A DNA stretch of 64,000 bases, taken from positions 620,001-684,000 of the forward strand of contig JAIXYZ010000013.1 of assembly GCA_027489955.1 (NCBI GenBank), written 5' to 3'. Position 1 is the first letter of the stretch, and every line of letters starts with the position of its first letter. The DNA is from Hyphomicrobiales bacterium. GTDB taxonomy: Bacteria; Pseudomonadota; Alphaproteobacteria; Rhizobiales; Beijerinckiaceae. A program made the translations under genes and the position numbers. Positions 7,832 to 16,530 of the stretch are shown here, in pieces. Under the pieces are notes generated by a model. The model had not been told where the DNA came from, searched no databases, and saw only the letters and a program-made list of their open reading frames with translations.

Positions 7832-8362
7832 TTAGTTCAGCCACCGCGTGACGAATTGGCCTGCCGCGCTGCCCGGCGCCAGCAGGACGAAGGCCCAGAC
7901 CATCGCCGACGACACGTTCGCCATCTGGAACAGGAAGGGCGGCACGCGGAAGATGCCCGCCGCCAGCGGCACGAAGGCCCGCAGCGGCCCCAGGAACCGC
8001 CCGAAGAACACCGCCCAGGGTCCCCAGCGGGTCAGGAACGCCTCCGCCCGCGCGACCTCGCCGGGATATTTCGACAGCGGCCAGGTATGATGCGCCCGGT
8101 CCTCCAGCTTCTGGCCGACCCAGTAAGACAGCCAGTCCCCGAGCACCGCGCCGACGACGCCGCCCAGCCAGATCGGCCAGAAGGTGAGGTCGGTCGTGCC
8201 CATCAGAACGCCGATCGCGATCAGCATGCCCCAGGCGGGCACGAAGAAGGAAATGACCGCCAGCGATTCCAGGAAGGCGAGGGCGCCGACGATGAACGGG
8301 GCCCAGTCCGCGTGCTGGCGGGTGAAGTCGACCACGCCGCGCACGATATCCTCGATCGCCAT
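7832..8362 (-). CDS. DedA family membrane protein
   Basis: The 176-residue inner-membrane protein shows the DedA pattern: an N-terminal re-entrant segment (FLESLAVISFFVPAWGML), a Gly-rich GAVLGDWLSYWVG, and the family motif FFGRFLGPLRAFVPLAAG. DedA proteins belong to the VTT superfamily and are implicated in lipid-carrier flipping (for example undecaprenyl phosphate) and membrane homeostasis. It is slightly shorter than the usual 190-220 residues. It is convergent with ilvC and divergent from the ABC importer genes. Confidence 0.9.
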   Translation of the reverse strand: MAIEDIVRGVVDFTRQHADWAPFIVGALAFLESLAVISFFVPAWGMLIAIGVLMGTTDLTFWPIWLGGVVGAVLGDWLSYWVGQKLEDRAHHTWPLSKYPGEVARAEAFLTRWGPWAVFFGRFLGPLRAFVPLAAGIFRVPPFLFQMANVSSAMVWAFVLLAPGSAAGQFVTRWLN

Positions 8363-8500
8363 TGAAGCTCCCTGAAAGCCGAATAGATGGATGCGGTCCG
8401 CTTATGCGTATCCGGCATGCCCTTGCTTGCCAGATTACGTCAACGGACCTTACCTTCCGTTTGAGAGGCGAACAAATCGCCCGGGCAGGGAGGATCGATA

Positions 8501-9358
8501 TTGGCTGCAGCAACGCCTGCATCGGGCCTGCGCACCGAACCGGCGCCGGCCTTGGCACGCAACGCCGTCTCGCTCGAGGGCCTTGCCATCGCCTTCGCGC
8601 TGGGATCGGGCGGGCATTACCGGGCGGTGGAGCAGATCGATCTTTCGGTCGCGGACGGCGAGTTCGTCGCCATCGTCGGCCCTACGGGTTGCGGAAAATC
8701 GACCCTGCTCAATGCCGCCGCGGGGCTGCTGAAGCCGGCCGAGGGCCGCGTCGGCATCTACGGCGAGCCCCTGTCCGGGCTCAACCGCCGCGCCGGCTAC
8801 CTCTTCCAGCAGGACGCCCTGATGCCGTGGAAGACGGCGCTCGCCAACGTCGCGGTGGCGCTGGAGCCCCAGGGCGTCGGCGCGGCCGAGGCGCAGGAGC
8901 GCGCCCGGCAATGGCTCGGCCGCGTCGGCCTCTCCGCGTTCGCCGAGCGCTATCCCCACATGCTCTCCGGCGGCCAGCGCAAGCGCGTGGCGCTGGCGCA
9001 GATGCTGATCCGGAATCCGGAAATCCTGCTGATGGACGAGCCCTTCGGTCCGCTGGACGCTCAGACGCGGCAGATCATGGGCAACCTGCTACTTGACCTG
9101 TGGGCCGCAGACCGGAAGGCCGTAATGTTCGTGACCCATGACCTGGAGGAGGCGATCGCCCTGTCGGACCGGGTCGTCGTCATGTCGGCCGGGCCCGCCG
9201 CCCGCATCGTCGGGGACTATTCCGTGCCGCTCGCCCGGCCGCGCGACATCGCCGACATCCGGCTGGACAAGGTGTTCCACGAGATCCAGCGCGAGATCTG
9301 GGCGACCCTGAAGGTCGAGGTGCAGAAGGCCTATGCCCAGGGCGAGGGGAGGGCCTGA
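8501..9358 (+). CDS. NitT/TauT-type ABC transporter, ATP-binding protein
   Basis: A 285-residue ATPase with Walker A GPTGCGKST (60-68), signature LSGGQRKRVALAQ and Walker B ILLMDEP energises import by the permease and binding protein downstream. The start is TTG at 8501, preceded by GGGAGG with normal spacing; the next in-frame starts would cut into the fold. The 138-nt gap to the divergent DedA gene must hold its promoter. The stop overlaps the permease start (TGATG). Substrate is not determinable: this subfamily handles nitrate, sulfonates, taurine, pyrimidine precursors and others. Confidence 0.9.
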   Translation: MAAATPASGLRTEPAPALARNAVSLEGLAIAFALGSGGHYRAVEQIDLSVADGEFVAIVGPTGCGKSTLLNAAAGLLKPAEGRVGIYGEPLSGLNRRAGYLFQQDALMPWKTALANVAVALEPQGVGAAEAQERARQWLGRVGLSAFAERYPHMLSGGQRKRVALAQMLIRNPEILLMDEPFGPLDAQTRQIMGNLLLDLWAADRKAVMFVTHDLEEAIALSDRVVVMSAGPAARIVGDYSVPLARPRDIADIRLDKVFHEIQREIWATLKVEVQKAYAQGEGRA

Positions 9359-10155
9359 TGAAACGCCTGAACCTCCTTGCCTGGCAGATCGGCGTCGGCC
9401 TCGCCTTCCTCGCCGCCTGGCACGTCTTCTCCACCGTGAAGTTCGGCGGCGCCAAGCCGCCGCTCGACCCCTTCTTCTTCTCCACGCCCCTCGATGTGAT
9501 CGCACGGACGTGGAAGAGCTTTGCGAGCGGCGAGATCTGGCGCCATCTGTGGATCACGCTCGTGGAGACCGCGCTCGCCTTCGGCATCGGCGCCTCCACC
9601 GGCGTCGCCTTCGGCTTCGGCTTCGCGCTCAGGCCCAAGCTCGCCGCGATCTTCGATCCCTACATCAAGATGGCGAACGCGCTGCCCCGCGTGGTGCTGG
9701 CCCCCATCTTCATGCTCTGGTTCGGCCTCGGCATCTGGTCGAAGGTGGCGCTGGGCTTCACGCTGGTCTTCTTCATCGTGTTCTTCAACGTCTACCAGGG
9801 CGTCCGCGAGGTTTCGCCCGTCGTGCTGGCCAATGCCCGCATGCTCGGCATGAACGACCGCCAGCTCATGCGCCACGTCTACTGGCCGGCGGCCCTGACC
9901 TGGATGTTCTCCTCCCTCCACACGGCGGTGGGCTTCGCCCTCGTCGGCGCGGTGGTGGGCGAGTATCTCGGGGCCTCGGCCGGGCTCGGCTACAAGATCC
10001 ACGAGGCCGAGAGCGTGTTCGACACGACGGGCGTCTTTTCCGGCATGGTGATCCTGGCCGCCGTCGTCATCATCATCGACGTCGCCATGACCATGGTGGA
10101 GCGCCGCCTGCTGGTCTGGCGGCCGAACCACGATTCCGGAGCCCACCAGACCTGA
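9358..10155 (+). CDS. NitT/TauT-type ABC transporter, permease
   Basis: The 265-residue inner-membrane subunit has about six transmembrane segments. It carries the conserved loop ANARMLGMNDRQLMRHVYWP, which is the EAA-type coupling helix that docks on the ATPase, and PRVVLAPIFMLWFGLGIWSK before it. Its ATG shares one base with the stop of the ATPase gene. The periplasmic binding protein gene follows after 69 nt, so the three genes form one importer operon in the order ATPase, permease, binding protein. Confidence 0.9.
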   Translation: MKRLNLLAWQIGVGLAFLAAWHVFSTVKFGGAKPPLDPFFFSTPLDVIARTWKSFASGEIWRHLWITLVETALAFGIGASTGVAFGFGFALRPKLAAIFDPYIKMANALPRVVLAPIFMLWFGLGIWSKVALGFTLVFFIVFFNVYQGVREVSPVVLANARMLGMNDRQLMRHVYWPAALTWMFSSLHTAVGFALVGAVVGEYLGASAGLGYKIHEAESVFDTTGVFSGMVILAAVVIIIDVAMTMVERRLLVWRPNHDSGAHQT

Positions 10156-10224
10156 CGCGACCGCCGGGCAACGGCGGCGCGCCGCAACCACGGGCAATGT
10201 CCCGCATCCAAGGAGGACCACGCC

Positions 10225-11241
10225 ATGAAGTTCCTGACAGGTCTCGTCGCCGCGGCGGCCATCGCCATTTCCGGCGCCGCCGCCGCCCAGACGCCCGAAA
10301 AGCCGAAGATCACCATCGGCGTCGGCGGCAAGCCGCTGCTCTACTACCTGCCGCTGACGATCGCGGAGCGCCTGGGCTACTTCAAGGAGGCCGGCCTCGA
10401 CGCCGAGATCAACGATTTCGGCGGCGGCGCCAAGTCGCTCCAGGCGCTGGTCGGCGGCTCGGTGGACGTCGTGGCGGGCGCCTACGAGCACACGATCCGC
10501 ATGCAGGCCAAGAACCAGGACATCCGCGCCGTCATCGAGCTCGGCCGGTTCCCGGGCATCGTGCTTGCGGTGAAGAAGGACAAGGCGGCGAGCGTGAAGT
10601 CCGCGGCCGACCTCAAGGGCCTGAAGATCGGCGTCACGGCCCCCGGCTCGTCCACCAACTTCTTCGTCAACTATCTGATGGCCAAGGCCGGCGCGAACCC
10701 GAAAGACGCCGCCTATATCGGCGTCGGCGCGGGGCTCTCGGCCGTCGCGGCCATGCAGAAGGGCGAGATCGACGCAATCTCGAACCTCGATCCGGTGATC
10801 TCCAAGCTGGAATCGGACGGCGCCGTCACGATCCTCGCCGACAGCCGCACCGAGGCCGGGACCCGCGCCATCTTCGGCGGCTCGAACCCGGCGGCGGTCG
10901 TCTACATCAAGAACGAGTTCATCGAGAAGAACCCGAACACGGTCCAGGCCGTGACGACGGCGTTCTACCGGGCGCTGCAATGGATCGAGAAGGCGAGCCC
11001 GGAGGACATCGCGAAGACCGTGCCGGAAGCCTACTACCTCGGCGACCGCGACCTGTACCTTCGCGCGGTGAAGGCCTCCAAGGAGACCTATTCGCGCACC
11101 GGCATCATCTCGGCGGACGGCATGCAGAGCGCCCACGACATGCTCGCCAAGTTCGACCCCGAACTTGCGGATGCGAAGGTCGACCTCAAGAAGACCTTCG
11201 TCGACACGTTCGTGAAGAAGGCGGCCGGCTCCAAGAGCTAG
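10225..11241 (+). CDS. ABC transporter substrate-binding protein (NMT1/SsuA-like)
   Basis: The 338-residue periplasmic protein starts with a signal peptide (MKFLTGLVAAAAIAISGAAAA, cleavage after AAA). It continues with the two-lobe binding fold of the NMT1/THI5/SsuA family: YYLPLTIAERLGYFKEAGLDAE, then GGSVDVVAGAYEHT. AAGGAGG precedes the ATG by 7 nt. The ligand is unknown, though members bind nitrate, sulfonates or thiamine-pyrimidine precursors. The last codons (Ala-Gly-Ser-Lys-Ser-stop) are repeated twice more as DNA beyond the stop. A pyridoxal kinase gene lies downstream beyond strong hairpins, which is weak context only. Confidence 0.88.
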   Translation: MKFLTGLVAAAAIAISGAAAAQTPEKPKITIGVGGKPLLYYLPLTIAERLGYFKEAGLDAEINDFGGGAKSLQALVGGSVDVVAGAYEHTIRMQAKNQDIRAVIELGRFPGIVLAVKKDKAASVKSAADLKGLKIGVTAPGSSTNFFVNYLMAKAGANPKDAAYIGVGAGLSAVAAMQKGEIDAISNLDPVISKLESDGAVTILADSRTEAGTRAIFGGSNPAAVVYIKNEFIEKNPNTVQAVTTAFYRALQWIEKASPEDIAKTVPEAYYLGDRDLYLRAVKASKETYSRTGIISADGMQSAHDMLAKFDPELADAKVDLKKTFVDTFVKKAAGSKS

Positions 11242-11278
11242 GCCGGCTCCAAGAGCTGAGGCCGGCTCCAGGAGCCGA
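11223..11278 (+). repeat. three tandem copies of an 18-19 nt unit across the gene end
   Basis: GGCCGGCTCCAAGAGCTA (11223-11240), the same unit with TGA ending (11241-11259) and a third copy with two changes (11260-11278) follow one another. The first copy encodes the C-terminus and stop of the binding protein. It looks like slipped-strand duplication of the gene's 3' end. Confidence 0.8.
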
Positions 11279-11287
11279 GGCATCCCG

Positions 11288-11317
11288 ATCCGGGCGGGCC
11301 CACGGGCCCGCCCGGAT
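11288..11317. terminator. strong hairpin terminator-like structure, no T-run
   Basis: A perfect 14-bp stem (11288-11301 with 11304-11317) follows the importer operon, and a second hairpin (11332-11339 with 11343-11350) comes 14 nt later. No T-tract follows either, so termination efficiency is uncertain. Together they separate the importer genes from pdxY. Confidence 0.5.
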
Positions 11318-11430
11318 GTCCTGAGGCGAGGCCATCGCGCGCCGCGATGGATGGCCTCAACACTTTTCATTGTCCCGATGCCCGGTTTCGCGCTTTGCTC
11401 GCAAGCCCAGCGCGAGTTCCGATTCAGGCC

Positions 11431-12279
11431 ATGAACATCCTCTCCATCCAGTCCCACGTCGCCTACGGCCATGTCGGCAACGCTTCCGCGGTCTTCCCGA
11501 TGCAGCGGCTCGGCGTGGAGGTCTGGCCGATCCACACGGTCCAGTTCTCCAACCACACGGGCTACGGCGATTGGACGGGCCGCGTCTTCGATGGGCCGAT
11601 GATCGAGGAACTGGTGGAGGGCATGGCGGCCCGCGGCGCGCTTCAGCGCTGCGACGCTGTGGTGTCGGGCTATATGGGCTCGGCCGACATCGGCGCGGCC
11701 ATCCTGTCGACGGTGGCGAAGGTCCGGCAGGCGAACCGCTACGCGGTGTATTCCTGCGACCCTGTGATCGGCGACGTCGGCCGCGGCATCTTCGTGCGCC
11801 CGGGCATCCCGGAATTCATGCGCGACCAAGCCGTGCCCGCTGCCAACATCGTCACGCCGAACCAGTTCGAGCTCGACTACCTGACCGGCATGACGACCAC
11901 CACGCTCGCCGACGTGAAGAAGGCGGTCGCCGCCATTCATGCCATGGGCCCGCGCGTGGTGCTGGTGACGTCCGTCGTCGGCGAGGACACGCCGGACGAC
12001 GCCATCGACCTCGTCGCCTCCGACGGCGAGGACGTCTCGCGGGTCCGCACGCCAAAGCTCGGCATCAGCGTCAACGGCGCAGGCGACGCCATCGCCGCGC
12101 TGTTCACGGTCCACTACCTCAAGACGGGCTCTGCGTCCGAGGCGCTGGGGCGGGCCGCGGCCTCGATCTACGGGCTCCTGCGCCGCACCCACGATGCAGG
12201 CTCCCGGGAGATCCTCACCGTCGCGGCGCAGGACGAATTCGTGACGCCGTCGCGCACGTTCCCGGTCGAGACGCTGTGA
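11431..12279 (+). CDS. pdxY: pyridoxal kinase PdxY
   Basis: The 282-residue ribokinase-fold enzyme phosphorylates pyridoxal (and related B6 vitamers) to the 5'-phosphate in the salvage pathway. Diagnostic segments are [13 protein letters not shown] at the start, [19 protein letters not shown] in the middle, and the anion-hole VNGAGD with the catalytic Asp near the C-terminus. The ATG at 11431 begins the conserved [10 protein letters not shown]; an earlier in-frame start at 11347 would add 28 residues made of hairpin sequence and is rejected. It sits between hairpins and an EEP-family gene 34 nt downstream. Confidence 0.93.
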   Translation: MNILSIQSHVAYGHVGNASAVFPMQRLGVEVWPIHTVQFSNHTGYGDWTGRVFDGPMIEELVEGMAARGALQRCDAVVSGYMGSADIGAAILSTVAKVRQANRYAVYSCDPVIGDVGRGIFVRPGIPEFMRDQAVPAANIVTPNQFELDYLTGMTTTTLADVKKAVAAIHAMGPRVVLVTSVVGEDTPDDAIDLVASDGEDVSRVRTPKLGISVNGAGDAIAALFTVHYLKTGSASEALGRAAASIYGLLRRTHDAGSREILTVAAQDEFVTPSRTFPVETL

Positions 12280-12313
12280 TGAGCGGCGCCCGGCCCATGG
12301 AAGGCGGATCGCC

Positions 12314-13432
12314 ATGAGGCTCCGGGTCGCGACGTTCAACGTGGAGAACCTGCTCTCGCGCTATCGATTCGAGGGCATGCGGCCCGAGACGCACGCGGCC
12401 ATGTCGCTGTTCGAGTTTCCGAACCCGCAATGGCGGGAGGCCGCCGAGCGCTCCCTTGCGGTGGCACTCGCCGACGACAAGCGGCAGATGACCGCCCTCG
12501 CCATCGCCGAGACCCGCGCCGATGTCCTGGCCCTGCAGGAGGTGGACGGCCTGACGGTGCTGCAGGCCTTCTTCGCCAACTACGTCCACCGTCTTGCCGA
12601 CATCCGCTACGGCCATTTCGCCCTGGTGGAGGGCAACGACCGGCGGGGCATCGACGTCGCCTTCGCCGCGCGCCGCAGCCTGATGCCGGAAGGCGGGGCG
12701 CGGATCACGTCGAACCGGCTGGCGACCTTCGCCGAGCTCGACTGCTTCGAGAAGGACCTAGCGCGCCGGGGGATCACCCCTCAGGACCGCGTCTTCAATC
12801 GCGACTGCCTGATGAGCGACCTCGATCTGGGCGACCGGACGCTCACCGTGTTCATCTGCCACTTCAAGTCGATGAACAACGGCCGCAAGGACGGCCGGCA
12901 ATCGACGCTTGCCATCCGCCGGGCCGAGGCGCGCGGCGTCGCCACGCTGATCCGCCGCCGCTTCGGCGCCGAATGGCGCCGCGCCAACTGGATGGTGCTG
13001 GGCGATCTCAACGGCTACCGCGACGGCATCGGGCCTCTCGGCCATATCGAGGACGAGGGTGAGAGCGGAATCGAGCCGCTCACCGAAGGCTTCGCCGTGG
13101 ACCCCATGCAAACCCTGCCGCCGCACGAGCGCTGGACCCATTTCCGCCGGGGCTGGTCAGAGGAGGACGGGCGCATGGAGGAAACGCACATGCCGCTGGA
13201 CTACGTGCTCCTCTCGCCGGGTCTGGCGGATGCCAACCCCCATCCCGGCGTCGAGATCATCCGCCGGGGTCTGCCCTACCGCGTTCCCCTCGACCCGCGG
13301 GCGCAGGACCGCTCGGTCGCCACCCTTTCCACGACCGCCAATCGCTATCCCCGCGTGGGCTGGGACCGTCCCAAGGCCAGCGATCATTGCCCCGTCGTGG
13401 TGGATATCGTCGTGCCCCGCCGGCGCGACTGA
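12314..13432 (+). CDS. endonuclease/exonuclease/phosphatase (EEP) family protein
   Basis: The 372-residue protein has the EEP fold landmarks: N-terminal RVATFNVENL with the metal-site Asn-x-Glu, LALQEVD, a central CHFKSMN, LGDLNGYRDG with the catalytic Asp and Asn, and the terminal SDHCPVVVDI. Members are metal-dependent phosphodiesterases (nucleases, phosphatases, lipid phosphatases). No signal peptide is seen, so it is probably cytosolic. The substrate cannot be assigned. AAGGCGG precedes the ATG by 8 nt. The PhzF gene follows after 22 nt. Confidence 0.85.
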   Translation: MRLRVATFNVENLLSRYRFEGMRPETHAAMSLFEFPNPQWREAAERSLAVALADDKRQMTALAIAETRADVLALQEVDGLTVLQAFFANYVHRLADIRYGHFALVEGNDRRGIDVAFAARRSLMPEGGARITSNRLATFAELDCFEKDLARRGITPQDRVFNRDCLMSDLDLGDRTLTVFICHFKSMNNGRKDGRQSTLAIRRAEARGVATLIRRRFGAEWRRANWMVLGDLNGYRDGIGPLGHIEDEGESGIEPLTEGFAVDPMQTLPPHERWTHFRRGWSEEDGRMEETHMPLDYVLLSPGLADANPHPGVEIIRRGLPYRVPLDPRAQDRSVATLSTTANRYPRVGWDRPKASDHCPVVVDIVVPRRRD

Positions 13433-13454
13433 CCTTGCCTGGAGCCTGGAAGCC

Positions 13455-14354
13455 ATGCCGCGTCCCTATGTGATCCTGGACGTCTTCACGTCCCGGCCGC
13501 TGGCCGGGAACCCGCTCGCCGTCGTGCTCGACCCGTCCGGGCTCGACGACGCGGCGATGCAGGCCATCGCCAGGGAGTTCAACCTGTCGGAAACGGTGTT
13601 CGTGCAGCCGCCGGACGAACCCGGCCACCGGGCGTCCTTGCGCATCTTCACGCCGGCGCGGGAACTGCCCTTCGCCGGCCATCCGACCGTGGGCACCGCG
13701 GTGCTCCTGTCCCTCATGGACCAGTCTGACGCTCCGTTCGTGCTGGAGGAAAAGGTCGGGCTCGTGTCGTGCCGCCCGCGCCGCGGCGGCGAAGGCCGGG
13801 GCGAGGCGGTGTTCGACCTGCCCGAACTGCCGACGCATCAGGGCGACCTCGACATCGGCGCCGTCGCGGCGTCCCTGGGGTTTTCGCGGGAGCGGATCGG
13901 AGCGGGCGAGGGCGGTCCCGCGCTCGGGCCGGGGCGCTACTCCGCCGGCGTGCCCTACGCCATCGTTCCGCTGCCCGACCGCGCGACCGTCGATCAGGCC
14001 GTGCAGGACCCGTCGCGCTGGCAGGCGGCCTATGGCCAGGGCCGGCAGGGGGCCTATCTCGTCGCGTTCGATCCCGTCGATCCCGGCCACCACCTCTATG
14101 CCCGCATGATCAGCGTGGGCTTCGGCATCCCGGAAGACCCCGCCACGGGCTCCGCCGCTGCCGCGCTTGCGGGCTACCTCATGGCGGCGCTCGATCTCCC
14201 CGACGGGCCTAACCGCTTCGTCATCGAACAGGGCTACGCGATGGGACGGCCGTCCGAGATCGTCCTGACGCTCCACGTGGAGGCGGGCGCGCTGCGTCGG
14301 GCGGAGATTGCCGGAACGGCCATAGTCGTCGCCCGCGGGACGCTGCTGGCATGA
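13455..14354 (+). CDS. PhzF family isomerase/epimerase-like protein
   Basis: The 299-residue protein has the pseudo-twofold diaminopimelate-epimerase-like fold of the PhzF family: DVFTSRPLAGNPLAVV at the N-terminus, FTPARELPFAGHPTVG, and the C-terminal EDPATGSAAAALAGYL. The best-known member isomerises a phenazine precursor, but most homologues in bacteria without phenazines are of unknown function. No other phenazine gene is in the window. The ATG at 13455 starts the conserved region. Its stop overlaps the Nudix start in an ATGA. Confidence 0.9.
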   Translation: MPRPYVILDVFTSRPLAGNPLAVVLDPSGLDDAAMQAIAREFNLSETVFVQPPDEPGHRASLRIFTPARELPFAGHPTVGTAVLLSLMDQSDAPFVLEEKVGLVSCRPRRGGEGRGEAVFDLPELPTHQGDLDIGAVAASLGFSRERIGAGEGGPALGPGRYSAGVPYAIVPLPDRATVDQAVQDPSRWQAAYGQGRQGAYLVAFDPVDPGHHLYARMISVGFGIPEDPATGSAAAALAGYLMAALDLPDGPNRFVIEQGYAMGRPSEIVLTLHVEAGALRRAEIAGTAIVVARGTLLA

Positions 14355-15070
14355 GCGCCGCGGACGGCTCCATCCTGATCCGGCCGATCGCCTCGATCGA
14401 AGCGCGTCTCGATCCCGGACCATGGGCCTGGGCGGACGACAACCGGGAGGAGATCGCCGCGCACTGGCGGCGGATCGGCGAGGGGCGGCCCGGCATGTTC
14501 AACGGGCGTGTGCTGCTGTGCTGCGACATCGCCATCACCGGCCGCGATCTTTCGCTGCGCTACCGGGAGACCGACTACGCCGCCTTCCTCGCCTGCCGCG
14601 ACATGGGCTGGCCGGACGACACCATCGCGAACTGTTTCGCCATGGCCGCGCTGCGGGCCGCCGACGGCGCCTTCCTCCTGGGCGAGATGGGCGCGCGCAC
14701 GGCCAATGCCGGCCGCATCTATTTCCCCGCCGGCACGCCCGATCGCGACGACGTGACCCCGTCAGGGGCCGTCGACCTGGCCGGCTCGGTCTTCCGCGAG
14801 CTCGAGGAGGAGACCGGCCTTGCCCCCACCGACGTCACGGCCTGCGAAGGCTGGACGCTCGTGCGGGACGGCCCGAAAGTCGCGTTGATGCGAGAGGTGC
14901 GCTCGCCGCTGCCCGCCGCTGATCTCGCGGCCCGGATCGGCGAATTCCTCGCATCGGAGCCGGAGCCGGAGCTCGCGGCCATGCACGTCGCCTTCCGCGC
15001 CGGCGATATTCCGCGCGCCAGCATGCCGCCCTTCATGGCGGCCTTCCTCGATCACGCCTTGCCGGGATGA
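14351..15070 (+). CDS. Nudix hydrolase
   Basis: The 239-residue protein has a unique N-terminal half (about 1-110). The Nudix domain follows, with the box visible from GRIYFPAGTPD through the metal-binding core RELEEETGL at about 155-163. Nudix enzymes hydrolyse nucleoside diphosphates linked to other groups; the substrate here is unknown. Translational coupling to the PhzF gene (ATGA at 14351-14354) suggests that the two act together. The spacing inside the Nudix box is longer than in the minimal consensus. It converges on a small lipoprotein gene 7 nt away. Confidence 0.85.
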   Translation: MSAADGSILIRPIASIEARLDPGPWAWADDNREEIAAHWRRIGEGRPGMFNGRVLLCCDIAITGRDLSLRYRETDYAAFLACRDMGWPDDTIANCFAMAALRAADGAFLLGEMGARTANAGRIYFPAGTPDRDDVTPSGAVDLAGSVFRELEEETGLAPTDVTACEGWTLVRDGPKVALMREVRSPLPAADLAARIGEFLASEPEPELAAMHVAFRAGDIPRASMPPFMAAFLDHALPG

Positions 15071-15077
15071 GGGGCGC

Positions 15078-15416
15078 TCAGGCGGGATAGCCGAACCGGG
15101 CGCGGGTCGCGCGGACCGCGGCGCGGGCCTCGCCGTCGCGCCCGGCCGCGCAGGCGGCGCTCGCCCGCGAGAGGTCTGCCGACATCTGCGCATGCACCGA
15201 TTGCGTCGTGTGGCCGGTCTGCAGGTCGTTGTCGATGATGGCCTGGAAACGGGCGATGTCGCCCGAGCAGCCGGCCCCGTCCGGCAGCCGGAAGCCCTGC
15301 GGCGTCACGCCCGGCACGGCCGCGGAATTGGCGACGGGCGCAGGCCTGTCGGCGCCCGTCTGGCAGGCCGCAAGCCCCAGGGCGACGGCGACAAGCAACC
15401 CGGCACGCAGAATCAT
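15078..15416 (-). CDS. small lipoprotein of unknown function
   Basis: The 112-residue product begins MILRAGLLVAVALGLAAC. This is a short signal sequence with lipobox LAAC, so Cys18 is expected to be lipidated and the protein anchored in the envelope. The mature part contains GAGCSGDIARFQAIIDND and ARAAVRATRARFGYP, a helical arrangement with one further Cys pair. I do not recognise a named family. The ATG at 15416 is chosen because it starts the signal sequence; the longer frame lacks one. Confidence 0.7.
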   Translation of the reverse strand: MILRAGLLVAVALGLAACQTGADRPAPVANSAAVPGVTPQGFRLPDGAGCSGDIARFQAIIDNDLQTGHTTQSVHAQMSADLSRASAACAAGRDGEARAAVRATRARFGYPA

Positions 15417-15588
15417 CGATCCGCTCCCCACAACACGCGCGACCATCCCGCAGGCTGCCGGAAGCGTCAACAATCGGGCAGCCGCAGGCGGCGGCGAAAG
15501 AATGTGGCGCGCGGCGCTGGACAAGGGGGGAGGGCTTTGCTACACGCCCTCCCGCTACCACGGACGAACGCTTCGTCCCCTTCGGCTT

Positions 15589-15664
<76 letters not shown>

Positions 15665-15736
15665 AGCCGATCCAGTGGTTTAGCGCCGTTTCCTGAGACG
15701 AAGATCGAACAAGGCGCGCCCCGCTCGATGGGCGCG

Positions 15737-15889
15737 TCAGGCCGCCCGCATGGCCGTCTCCAGCCAGATGATGGCCAGGATCATCAGCAGCACGACGGCG
15801 ACCGTCAGCAGCATCTGGCGTCCGGGAATGCCCCTGCCGACCAGGAAGATCATGGCGAGGATGGCGACGGCGGAGATGGCGAGTTCCAT
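15737..15889 (-). CDS. small two-helix membrane protein
   Basis: A 50-residue hydrophobic protein, starting MELAISAVAILAMIFLVG, has two predicted transmembrane segments (about 2-18 and 26-44) joined by a short polar turn RGIPGRQ. No family is recognised. Clean two-helix hydrophobicity supports it, and its isolated place between tRNA-Lys and the LysM gene is compatible with a real small membrane protein. Homology evidence is lacking. Confidence 0.45.
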   Translation of the reverse strand: MELAISAVAILAMIFLVGRGIPGRQMLLTVAVVLLMILAIIWLETAMRAA

Positions 15890-16009
15890 GCGCCGACGAT
15901 AGCGGCCTGCCTCTGCGCCTGTCCATCGCATGGGGCGGCTTGAAGCCGGCCGCGAGCCCGCTAAGCTCTCTTGTCCGCCGGCACGGCGCCGGGCGACGGA
16001 GGATTGTCG

Positions 16010-16456
16010 ATGGGTATTTTCAAGTTTCTGAAGGATGCCGGCGCGAAGCTGTTCGGCGGCGGCGAGGCCAAGGCGGCGACCGCTGACGAATTGAGCAAGG
16101 CCGTCGCCGATCACGGCCTCGACGCGGGCGGCCTGTCGATCTCGGTCGACGGCGACAAGGTCAAGGTATCCGGCAAGGCCGCATCCACGGAAGCCGCCGA
16201 GAAGATCATCCTCTCCCTGGGCAACCTCGTCGGCGTCGCCGAGGTGGATACCGGCGACCTCGCGGTCGTGAAGGAGACCAAGCCGTCCGTGATGTACACG
16301 GTGAAGAAGGGCGACACGCTCTGGAAGATCGCCGAAGCCCATTACGGCAAGGGCCAGGGCGCGAAATACACCGAGATCGTCAAGGCCAACACGCCGCCGG
16401 TGAAGAACCCGGATCTCATCCAGCCCGGCTGGGTGCTGCGTATTCCGCCGCTCTAG
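16010..16456 (+). CDS. BON and LysM domain protein (Kbp/YgaU-like)
   Basis: The 148-residue protein has a BON-like N-terminal domain (about 20-88, with AVADHGLDAGGLSISVDGDKVKV in pieces) and a C-terminal LysM domain (about 97-146, YTVKKGDTLWKIAEAHYG to QPGWVLRIP). The architecture and length match E. coli Kbp (YgaU), a cytoplasmic K+-binding protein. No signal peptide is evident, in keeping with that rather than with a wall-bound LysM protein. GGAGG lies 6 nt before the ATG. A bidirectional terminator follows. Confidence 0.9.
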   Translation: MGIFKFLKDAGAKLFGGGEAKAATADELSKAVADHGLDAGGLSISVDGDKVKVSGKAASTEAAEKIILSLGNLVGVAEVDTGDLAVVKETKPSVMYTVKKGDTLWKIAEAHYGKGQGAKYTEIVKANTPPVKNPDLIQPGWVLRIPPL

Positions 16457-16482
16457 CCTGAAGCGGACCGGATCGGAAAACG

Positions 16483-16508
16483 AAAGGCCGGCGCGAGCGC
16501 CGGCCTTT
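16483..16508. terminator. bidirectional terminator between convergent genes
   Basis: A perfect 12-bp stem, AAAGGCCGGCGC (16483-16494) with GCGCCGGCCTTT (16497-16508), carries A's on one flank and T's on the other. It can stop transcription from both the LysM gene and the convergent secreted-protein gene. Confidence 0.8.
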
Positions 16509-16530
16509 CCTTATGGTCAGTGCACAAGCG

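Noticed and set aside
9331-12339. Very long antisense open frame (about 1000 codons) opposite the importer and pdxY
   Set aside because: Arg/Asp/Val/His/Gly-rich text with no domain; it mirrors the GC-rich third positions of the real genes.
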